Positions 8,473 to 16,600 of a stretch of DNA of 38,974 bases are shown in pieces. Origin of the DNA: SG8-39 sp041558415 (GTDB lineage: Bacteria > Pseudomonadota > Gammaproteobacteria > Burkholderiales > SG8-39); NCBI GenBank assembly GCA_041558415.1, contig JBFFEY010000024.1, positions 1-38,974 of the forward strand, given 5' to 3'. The position numbers and the translations under genes are program-made. A model generated the notes under the pieces. The model did no database searches. It worked only from the letters and a program-made list of their open reading frames with translations, and was not told where the DNA came from. Numbering within the stretch: position 1 is the first letter of the stretch; the number at the start of each line of letters is the position of its first letter.

Positions 8473-8718
8473 ATGAAACGATTCGCCTTGTTTGCAGCCC
8501 TCACCGCGCTGGTTGCGATGCCCGGTTGGGGCCAGACATTGAAAATGACGGAGAGCCCGAAGTCGCCCGCCGCTGAAACGAAGCAATCGGAACCGAAGGC
8601 CGAGGACATCAAGCCGATGCCCAAGCGCCTCACGGAGCGCTCGCGCCTGGATGCCAGGGAGTGCCTGAAGTACCCGACCAACAAAGAGATCATCGTCTGC
8701 GCGGAGAAGTTTCTCTAG
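8473..8718 (+). CDS. Small secreted protein with two conserved-looking cysteines
   Basis: 81 residues. The first ~20 (MKRFALFAALTALVAMPGWG, then Q) form a typical Sec signal peptide, so the product is periplasmic. The mature part is a Lys/Glu/Pro-rich linker (residues 25-~55) and a C-terminal motif ARECLKYPTNKEIIVCAEKF with two Cys 12 residues apart, which could form a disulfide. GGGAGCGGGG precedes the ATG. The family is not named to my knowledge; function unknown. It is flanked by divergent and convergent genes and so is monocistronic. Confidence 0.78.
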   Translation: MKRFALFAALTALVAMPGWGQTLKMTESPKSPAAETKQSEPKAEDIKPMPKRLTERSRLDARECLKYPTNKEIIVCAEKFL

Positions 8719-8731
8719 CCTCACGCCTCGA

Positions 8732-8801
8732 CGGGCGCGCCCAGGAGAGCAAGCGAGCGCCCGTTTAGGGCGCCGAGGGTCACGCGTTTGGCCGCCCTCG
8801 G
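8732..8801. terminator. Two GC-rich hairpins between convergent genes
   Basis: CGGGCGC (8732-8738) pairs with GCGCCCG (8757-8763), followed by TTTAG, downstream of the plus-strand secreted-protein gene. CCGAGGG (8773-8779) pairs with CCCTCGG (8795-8801), just past the stop of the minus-strand cyclase gene at 8806. Both are placed where terminators are expected, but U tracts are short, so efficiency is uncertain. Confidence 0.4.
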
Positions 8802-8805
8802 GCCC

Positions 8806-11800
8806 TCAACTGCCGAACTCGGCGAGCATGGCCTGCGCCGTCGCGCGGTCCGCCGCGCAGTCGCCCTCGGCAATGCTTGCCACGACGGGCCGGAGCACCG
8901 CTGCGGCCTCCACGCTGCGGCCCATGGAATGCCAGTGACGCGCAAGGTCGATCGCGGCGCGCAGCTCGAACAAGCGGCTGCCCTGCCCGGAGGCGACGTC
9001 GATCGCCGCCTTCAGGCAAGCCTCGGCGCCCTGATCGTCGCCGGCGTCCAGAGCCAAGGCGCCCTCCAGGCGGTGCAGGTCCGGCAGCCCGATGACTTCG
9101 CCCGTCTCCTCGCACAGTTCGCGAGCCATCGCGGCCAGCGCGCGGGCCTGTGCCCCTAGGCCGAGGGCGCGCGCGCGCCAGCCCGCCTCGACGCGCGTCG
9201 CCGGAATGCCCATCTTGCAATTCGTCGCCACCATCGCAGCGTCGGCCTTGAAGTAATCCGCGATGCCGGCCGGCTCGCCCTTGCCTGCGAGAAGCAAGGT
9301 TTGGGCGATCGATGCGAACAGCCGATACCAGACCAGATTGTGCTCGCCCGACATTGCGGCCAGTGCGCGCGTGTGTCGCTCCATTTCGGCTTCATCCCGC
9401 GACGTTCCCCACAACGCGCGCAGCACCGAGGCCATGTGCATGTAGCAGATCGAATGCGCGTGCCCGGAGGCTATTGCGTAGCGTTCACCCTCGCGCGCCA
9501 TGTCCTGCGCCCGCTGGGTCTGGCCAAGGTACTCGAGATTCGCCGCTATGAAACAATGACTGCCGACACCCAGATCCTGCCCGTATTGCTTTTCCAGCCC
9601 CTTGTGCGTTTGCGGGTCAAACAGCGCCAGGGCGCGCTCGAAATACGTTTGCGCATCCGGGAACCGGCCCACCAGCATCAGCGTGATGGCGTACGACCGG
9701 TTGGCCACGACCGCCGGGGCGGTTTGCGGCGCCTGCTCTGCCAAGCGCAAGAGTGCTTCACCGTGTCGCACCGCTTCGGCCGTTTCCGACCTGAGGTACC
9801 TGCCGGTATTGAGGCCGTAGAGAATGGAAAACCGCAGGGGTGTTTCGCCGATCCGGTCGGCCAGGAGGCGTGCCTGTTCGAAAGCAGCCTTCGTCTCATC
9901 GGCCCCCCAGCCCTTGCGCGCCATCGAGGCGACGCCAAGCTGCACCTGCAGGCTGAGCGCATGTTGCATCGCCGCCTGATCGCCGGACTCGGCCTGCGGC
10001 GCGATCAGCGCGATCGCGCGCGCCAGATGCGAGATGCCTTCGTCAAAGGCCGGGCGGGCGATGGCGGCCTTGCTCGCCGCTTCCCACAGGTCGATGGCGC
10101 GCTCGGTCTGTCCGGCCGCCTCGGCATGATAGGCGAGCACTTCCGGAGCGGTGTCCGGCGCTTTCTCCAGCGCCGTCAGGATCCGGCCGTGTAGGCTGCG
10201 GCGGCGCTCTTTCAGCAGGCTTTCATAGGCGGCATCGCGCACCAGCGCGTGCTTGAACAGGTAGGTCGCCTCGGGCGGCAGTCCGCGCCGGTAGATCAGC
10301 TCGGCCTTGATCAGCCCCTCGAGCGCCGTGTCGAGCGCCGCCGCCGGCAGCGGCGCCACTTTCGCCAGCAGGCGGTGATCGAATTCCCGCCCGATGCAGG
10401 CCGCCGTCTGCGCCACTTCCTTGATCGGCTGCAGCCGGTCGAGTCTCGCCATCAGGCTGTCATGCAGCGTGCTCGGGATCGCGAGCGCATCCAGCGGGCC
10501 GTCGAGCACGAGCCGGTCGCCGTCCGGTTTCAGCACGCCGCTTTCCAGGATCGTCTTGGTGAGCTCCTCGACGAACAGCGGCACGCCGTCCGTGCGGCGG
10601 GCGATGACCTGCAACACCTCGTCCGGCAGCGACCTGCCCTCGGTCAGCTTGTCGACGATCGCGAGGATCTGATCCTTGCCCAGCCGGTTGAGCGCAAAGC
10701 GGGTCACGATGGGGTGCCCGCCAAAGCCATGCTCGAAGCTTGGCCGTGCCGTCGCGAGGAGCAGCACCTTCTCCTCGGCAATCGCATCGAGCGCGAGGTC
10801 CAGCAGCTCGAGCGTGGTCGGATCCACCCAATGCAGGTCTTCGAATACGGCGAGCAGCGGTCGCTCGCGCGCCTGCCGGACGATCAGCCGCACCAGCGCC
10901 TGCATCGTGCGCGCGCGCAACTGGGCCGGCGTCAGATCGAGCGGCGCATAGCGCCCGCCCGCGTCGATCCCGAGCAGGACGGCCATCAGGGGCGCGTTGC
11001 CCGCATCGATTCCGGCCAGGCGCTCGAGCTTGTCGAGGCGTTCGCTGCTCGTGTCCGCCGCGCGGATGCCGGCCGCATAGCTCAGTTGCTGGATGATCGG
11101 ATAGAACGCGCTGTCCGCATGATTGGGCGAGCACTGAAAGGTCAGTCGGCCGTGATCCTCCTGCGCGATCGCGTCGACCAGCGCGCGCGTGACGCGCGAC
11201 TTGCCGATTCCCGCCTCCCCGCTGACCACGATCATCTGGCCCGAACCCGCCTTCGCCCTGACCCAGCGCTCGCGCATCAGTCCCAGTTCCTGCTCGCGGC
11301 CGACGATCGGCGTGAGCATGCCCAGCTGACGCGCATCGAAGCGGCTCTCGCGGGCAGTCTCGGCGATCACCGCATAGGCCTCGACCGGCTCTGAGATCCC
11401 CTTGAGGCGCTGCGCGCCAAGGGGCGTCAGCGCGAACCGTTCGCCCAGAATCCGCCGGGTATTCTCACTGATGACGACCGCGCCCGGCTCGGCCAGCGCC
11501 TCCAGCCTTGCCGCCAGGTTCGGCGTCTCGCCCATGGCGAGGTTCTCCTGCCGATTGTCGCCACCCATCTCGCCCACCACCACCGGCCCGGTGTGAATGC
11601 CGATGCGTACCGACAGACGCACCGCGTAATCCGTCTCCAAGCGGGTGTTGAGCGCATCGATCGCCTTGGGAATCCCGACGCCCGTGTACACCGCCCGCTC
11701 GGCATCGTCTTCGTGGGCGGCCGGATAGCCAAAGTAGACCAGCAAGCCATCGCCCAGATACTGCGCGATGTGGCCACCATGTCGTTGGATCACGGCTTCC

Positions 11801-12195
11801 GCCGTCTTTTGATACGCGCGCACGATTGCCCGGAGGTCTTCCGGGTCGACCTTCGTCGCCATCTCGGTCGAACCGACCAGATCGACGAACATCACCGTCA
11901 GTTGACGCCGCTCCGCCTCGGAGGGCGTGGCCGCAGCCTGTCGCGGCGCGGGCGTCAGGGGCGCGGCAGTCACGGGCGCGGCAGTCGCGGGCGCGGCGGC
12001 AGGCGAAGGCGCTGCGCCGTCGAGCTGCTTGATCGCCTCCTGTATGCGGCGACGCGGCCCGAGGGGCAGACCGAGTTCTTTCAAGTCCTCGGCGCTCAGT
12101 TGCCGCAGGTCGGAAAACTCGATCTCGGCTTCGGCGAACGCAGGTCCGTAGCGTTCCAGTCCGAGCCCGGCGAGCCAGCGGTCAACATCCGACAA
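8806..12195 (-). CDS. SAM-adenylate/guanylate cyclase-AAA ATPase-TPR regulator
   Basis: 1129 residues from a TTG at 12195 with GGGAG upstream; no ATG competes. Order: SAM domain (1-~60, VDRWLAGLGLERY...), Pro/Ala linker (61-90), class III cyclase domain (~97-275), AAA/STAND-type ATPase (Walker A GEAGIGKS at 326-333, Walker B near VFEDLHWVDP), then a long helical TPR-like half to the C-terminus. The cyclase metal ligands D105 (FVDLVGST) and D149 (YLGDG) are present, but the usual substrate-specifying Lys position is Gln (IAQYLGDG) and the second signature reads GETPN. Cytoplasmic. It is last in the kinase-Hpt-REC/cyclase block, 45 nt behind the REC-cyclase, so it is likely cotranscribed and may answer the same signal. 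Whether it makes cAMP, cGMP or nothing is not determinable here. Confidence 0.92.
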   Translation of the reverse strand: MSDVDRWLAGLGLERYGPAFAEAEIEFSDLRQLSAEDLKELGLPLGPRRRIQEAIKQLDGAAPSPAAAPATAAPVTAAPLTPAPRQAAATPSEAERRQLTVMFVDLVGSTEMATKVDPEDLRAIVRAYQKTAEAVIQRHGGHIAQYLGDGLLVYFGYPAAHEDDAERAVYTGVGIPKAIDALNTRLETDYAVRLSVRIGIHTGPVVVGEMGGDNRQENLAMGETPNLAARLEALAEPGAVVISENTRRILGERFALTPLGAQRLKGISEPVEAYAVIAETARESRFDARQLGMLTPIVGREQELGLMRERWVRAKAGSGQMIVVSGEAGIGKSRVTRALVDAIAQEDHGRLTFQCSPNHADSAFYPIIQQLSYAAGIRAADTSSERLDKLERLAGIDAGNAPLMAVLLGIDAGGRYAPLDLTPAQLRARTMQALVRLIVRQARERPLLAVFEDLHWVDPTTLELLDLALDAIAEEKVLLLATARPSFEHGFGGHPIVTRFALNRLGKDQILAIVDKLTEGRSLPDEVLQVIARRTDGVPLFVEELTKTILESGVLKPDGDRLVLDGPLDALAIPSTLHDSLMARLDRLQPIKEVAQTAACIGREFDHRLLAKVAPLPAAALDTALEGLIKAELIYRRGLPPEATYLFKHALVRDAAYESLLKERRRSLHGRILTALEKAPDTAPEVLAYHAEAAGQTERAIDLWEAASKAAIARPAFDEGISHLARAIALIAPQAESGDQAAMQHALSLQVQLGVASMARKGWGADETKAAFEQARLLADRIGETPLRFSILYGLNTGRYLRSETAEAVRHGEALLRLAEQAPQTAPAVVANRSYAITLMLVGRFPDAQTYFERALALFDPQTHKGLEKQYGQDLGVGSHCFIAANLEYLGQTQRAQDMAREGERYAIASGHAHSICYMHMASVLRALWGTSRDEAEMERHTRALAAMSGEHNLVWYRLFASIAQTLLLAGKGEPAGIADYFKADAAMVATNCKMGIPATRVEAGWRARALGLGAQARALAAMARELCEETGEVIGLPDLHRLEGALALDAGDDQGAEACLKAAIDVASGQGSRLFELRAAIDLARHWHSMGRSVEAAAVLRPVVASIAEGDCAADRATAQAMLAEFGS
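11959..12003. repeat. 15-bp tandem repeat in the cyclase linker
   Basis: GGGCGCGGCAGTCAC, then GGGCGCGGCAGTCGC, then a partial third copy GGGCGCGGCGGC. The unit is a multiple of three, so it expands the Pro/Ala/Thr linker between the SAM and cyclase domains without changing frame. Copy number may vary between strains. Confidence 0.75.
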
Positions 12196-12240
12196 AGGTG
12201 CGCTCCCAGTTCAGAAAATAGCAGCCGACCGCGATCTTAC

Positions 12241-13272
12241 CTACGAAACGACCGCGAACACCGGCACCGCCTCGGCCTTGCCCTTGAACTGCACCTCGCC
12301 GATCGACGCGGTCGGCACCCGCTCGCCCAGCGCCGCCCGCGACTCGGCGTCGATGAGAATGCGGCGCCCGGCCTCCTTGGTGTAGGCCTCGAGCCGCGCC
12401 GCAAGGTTCACCGTGTCGCCGATGCAGGTGTAGGTGGCGCGCTGCTGCGTGCCGGTGTAGCCGGCCACGACCTCCCCCGAGGCGATGCCGATGCCGACCG
12501 CGATCGGCGCCTTGCCCGCGGCGGCACGCTCCTGGTTGAGGAGCTCCACCATCTCCTGCATGTCGAGCGCCGCGCGCACCGCGGCGAGCGGCGGCTCCGC
12601 AACCGGCAGCGGCGCACCGAAGATCGCCATCAGCCCGTCGCCGATCATCTGGTTGACCACGCCGCCCTGGCCGCTGATCGCGTCGAACATCAGGGTGTAA
12701 TAGGTGTTCAGCAATTCGATGGTTTCTTCCGGCGGCTGCGATTCGACCAGCGCAGTGAAGCCGCGGATGTCGGAAAACATCACGGTGGCCTGCACCCGCC
12801 GGCCGCCCAGGGCAAATCCGGACTGCTGCAGGTCTTCGGCGACTTCCGAGGTCGCGAACCGCCTCACCATCTCCTGCTGCTGGTCGCGCAGGCGCTTCTT
12901 TTCCAGGCTGGAATTGATTCGCGCCTTGAGGATCACCGGGTTCACGGGCTTGTACAGGTAGTCGTCGGCGCCCAGCTCCAGGCAACGCGCCACGTGCGCT
13001 TCGCCTTCGAGGGAGCTCGTCACGATGACGGGAATGCCCTTCAGCTTCGGGTCGCCCACCATCTGCTCCAGCACCTGGAAGCCGTCGAGCTCCGGCATCT
13101 CCATGTCGAGCAGCATCAGGTCGAAGGCCTCGGCACGCAGCATCTCCAGGGCGACACGGCCGTTCTCGGCGCTCGCCACGCGGTGGCCCTGCAGCTCCAG
13201 GTTGCGGGTAAGCAGCAGGCGGTTGACCTTGTTGTCGTCGGCCACCAGCAGCCGCGCGCCTGGCTCAGCCAT
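12241..13272 (-). CDS. Response regulator with adenylate/guanylate cyclase output
   Basis: 343 residues from the ATG at 13272, overlapping the Hpt stop by 8 nt. N-terminal receiver domain (~6-122): acidic pair D12/D13, phospho-acceptor D56 in MLLDMEMPELDG, T85 and K108 (YKP). A short coiled helix (SSLEKKRLRDQQQEM) leads to a class III cyclase domain (~155-340). Metal ligands are D168 (MFSDIRGFT) and D212 (MIGDG), with N289/R293 in GDTVNLAARLE. Gln208 and Thr280 occupy the usual Lys and Asp base-specifying positions. The protein should turn receiver phosphorylation into cyclic-nucleotide synthesis. Position directly after hybrid kinase and Hpt makes it the obvious relay target. Confidence 0.94.
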   Translation of the reverse strand: MAEPGARLLVADDNKVNRLLLTRNLELQGHRVASAENGRVALEMLRAEAFDLMLLDMEMPELDGFQVLEQMVGDPKLKGIPVIVTSSLEGEAHVARCLELGADDYLYKPVNPVILKARINSSLEKKRLRDQQQEMVRRFATSEVAEDLQQSGFALGGRRVQATVMFSDIRGFTALVESQPPEETIELLNTYYTLMFDAISGQGGVVNQMIGDGLMAIFGAPLPVAEPPLAAVRAALDMQEMVELLNQERAAAGKAPIAVGIGIASGEVVAGYTGTQQRATYTCIGDTVNLAARLEAYTKEAGRRILIDAESRAALGERVPTASIGEVQFKGKAEAVPVFAVVS

Positions 13273-13600
13273 TGCACAGGGCCTTCAGCGCCGCGGCGGT
13301 GCGCTGGAATTCCGCCTCCAGCGCATCCAGCGGGCCGCTCTCGGCGATCAGCCCGCCCTGTTCCAGGCTGCGCGCCATTTCTGCGAGCCGTGTCGCACCG
13401 AAGGTGTTGCTGTTGGACTTGAGGGAATGCGCGGCGCGGCGGAACGCGTCGGCACGGCCGGCGGCCTGTGCGCTTCGCATCTCGGCCAGCATGCCCGGGG
13501 CCTCTTCGAGAAAGGTGTCGACCAGTTCGACGACGAATTCGGCGCCGGCCGTGCCCTGCAGCGCGGAGAAGGTGGGGAGATCGATCAGGGTTTCGCTCAT
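13265..13600 (-). CDS. Stand-alone Hpt phosphotransfer protein
   Basis: 111 residues, a complete four-helix Hpt domain. The phospho-accepting histidine is H58 in RRAAHSLKSNSNTFGA, matching the HxLK(G/S) pattern of the family. The start lies 1 bp after the stop of the hybrid kinase, and the stop overlaps the REC-cyclase start by 8 nt, so the three are almost certainly translated together. The job expected from context is to carry phosphate from the second receiver of the kinase (D1413) to D56 of the REC-cyclase. Confidence 0.93.
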   Translation of the reverse strand: MSETLIDLPTFSALQGTAGAEFVVELVDTFLEEAPGMLAEMRSAQAAGRADAFRRAAHSLKSNSNTFGATRLAEMARSLEQGGLIAESGPLDALEAEFQRTAAALKALCNG

Positions 13601-13601
13601 C

Positions 13602-16600
13602 TCAATCCTCGCGGGCGGTCACACTGTTCAGTGCGTCGATCAGCGCCTCGACGCGGATCGGCTTGGTGACGTAGTCGTCCATGCCGGCGGCGATGCACAT
13701 CTCGCGGTCGCCCTGCATCGCGTTGGCGGTCATCGCGACGATGCGCGGGCGCTGGCCGGACGGGTGTCGCGCGCAGATGCGCCGCGTGGCACCCAGCCCG
13801 TCGAGCTCGGGCATCTGCACGTCCATGAGTACCACGTCGTAGGTCTGTCGTTCGACGGACTTCACGGCTTCCAGTCCGTTGGAGGCCACGTCGGCGCGGT
13901 AGCCCATCCGCGAGAGCAGGCGCAGGGCGAGCTTCTGGTTCACCGCGTTGTCCTCGGCCAGCAGGATGCGTAACGGATGTCGCGCGGCCATGCCGGGGTC
14001 CATCTGCGGCTTGGCCGGCGCGGCCACGGGTGCCTTGTGCACCACCTCGCGCGCGAGCAGGCTGACGAGCGTATCGAACAACTGCGACTGGCGCAGCGGC
14101 TTGGCCAGGTAAGCGCGGAACACGTCTTCGACATTCTCCGCCTCGCGCCGGCCGAGCGAGCTGAACAGCACCAGGGGCAGGGCCGGGTCGTGCTTTGCGA
14201 CCTCGCGTGCCAGATGCAGGCCGTCCATCTCCGGCATGTGCATGTCGAGGATCGCGAGGTCGAATTTCTCCCCTCCGCCCAGCCAGCGCAGGGCTTCGGC
14301 CGGGAACTCGGTATCGCGCGAATTCATGCCCCACTTGCCCGCCTGGAGCGCGAGAATGCGCCGGTTGGTGGCGTTGTCATCCACGACCAGCAGGCGCTTG
14401 CCGGCGAGTTCCGCCTGCACGCCGATCAGGTCACGCGCCCTGGGGGTCGGCAAGGTTGCCGTCTGCGCTTCGATCGTGAAGCGGAAGGTCGAGCCCTTGC
14501 CCGGCCCTTCGCTTTCGACCCACATCGTGCCGCCCATGAGCTCGGCAAGCCGCTTGCTGATCGCCAGGCCCAGGCCCGTGCCGCCGTATTTGCGCGTGGT
14601 CGAGGAATCGGCCTGCGAAAACGACTGGAACAGGCGGGCCATGCCCTCTGCCGTCAATCCGATGCCGGTGTCGCGCACCGAGAAGGTCAGTTGCACCCGA
14701 TCGCCGGCTGCGCGTTTCGAGGTCACCGTCAGCACCACCTCGCCCGCTTCGGTGAACTTCACCGCATTGGCGAGCAGATTGAGCAGAATCTGGCGCAGGC
14801 GCGTCAGGTCTGCGCTGATCGCCACGGGAATGTCGCCCTCGAACACGTAAGCCGTGTCGAGGTGTTTTTCGGTGGCGCGCGAGCTGATCAGATCGAGCGC
14901 CGATTCCACGCAATCGCGCAGATCGAAAGGGTGCAGCTCGATGTCCATGCGCCCGGCTTCGATCTTGGAAAAGTCGAGGATGTCGTTGATGATCGTCAGC
15001 AGCGCGTCGCCCGAATCCCGGATCGTGCCGGCGTAGTCGCGCTGCTCGTCGTTCAACGGCGTATCCAGGAGCAGCCCGCTCATGCCGATCATCGCGTTCA
15101 TCGGCGTGCGGATTTCGTGGCTCATCGTCGCGAGGAACGCGCTCTTGGCTTCGTTGGCCGCCTCGGCGGCGGCGCGCGCTTCCTGGGTCTCCTTGAACAT
15201 GCGCGCGTTCTGAATAGCGATCACCGCCTGGTCGGCGAAGGTCTTCAGCAGCGCCTTGTTCTTGGCCGAAAGCGCCGTCGCCGTGGGCCGCCCCACCCAG
15301 ATCGCGCCGACGCCCCTGCCCGCAGTCACCATCGGTGCAAACGAGATGGCCCGGGTGTTGCCGGCGCGGCATGCGTCGCGCACTTCCTCGGGCACGTCGG
15401 CACCGCTTTCGACGTCAGGAAAATCGATCAGTGCGCCGCGCAGCTTGAGTCGCGACCCCGAGGTGCGCGTCGGCGACGTCTCGAAGTGCCGCACCAGCGC
15501 CCGCACCGTGCCCTCCATGCCCGCCGGGTAGCGGCTCGCCGCCAGCATGAGACCGCCTTTTTCGTCGACCAGGTTGATGCCGACGTAGGAACCCTCGAAG
15601 AGCCGCTCGCAGGCTTCGGCGATCGCCTCGAACACCGGCTTGGCGTCTTCCACCGATTTGCTGATGGCCTGCAGCACCTCGGCGGTCGCGGTCTGGCGCT
15701 CGAGCGCTTCCCGGGTCTCGTTGAACAGACGCACGTTCTCGATCGCGATCACCGCCTGGTCGGCGAAGGTGCGCAGCAGGTCGACCTGCTTTTCGGTAAA
15801 TGCGCCCGGGGCTCCCTTCGCGATAAAGATGCCGCCGATGGGCTTACCCTCGCGCAGCAGCGGCACGCCGAACACCGCCCGATTGCCGGTCCCTCGCATC
15901 GTGGCGCGCGTGTAGGCGGGAACCTTCGGTGCCTCGATGTCCGGGTAATGAATCGTCTGTCCGCGCACGGCGACCAGGTTGACTGCAGATTCGAGATCGA
16001 GCGGGCGAGGGAAACTCGCGCGCAGTGCGTCGGCCCGGTGTTCGCTCGAGCCAGCGGCTGCAACGACCGCAGCGAGCTCGATCCTGTCGTCACGCGTCAG
16101 CACGATGGAGGCCTCTCGCCCGCCCATCAGCACTTGTGCGTACTTGGCGATCGCATCGAACACCGGTTGCGTAGTGGTCGGCGACGCGCTGATGACCTTG
16201 AGGATCTCGGCGGTCGCCGTCTGCCGCTCGAGCGCCTCCTTGGTCTCGTTGAACAGCCGCACGTTCTCGATTGCGATCACCGCCTGATCGGCGAAGGTCT
16301 TGAGCAATGCGACTTGATGATCGGTGAAAGTTCCGGGATGGCTGCGCGTGACGCTGATCATCCCGATCGAAACACCCTCGCGCACCATGGGAACCATGAC
16401 GCGGCTGCGCCATCCCCTCGCACGCGCCAGCTGCCGTACATCCTCGTTGATATTCGGGTCGGTTTCCACGTCGGCGGTGAGGGAAACCTGTCCGATGCTA
16501 AGGACCGTGAACGGAAATGTGTCGTCGAGTGCGCGCGGAAACATCGTTCGCAGAGACTCGTCACCCGAGGAACTGGTCGACGTGTGCGCCGCCAGATGGA

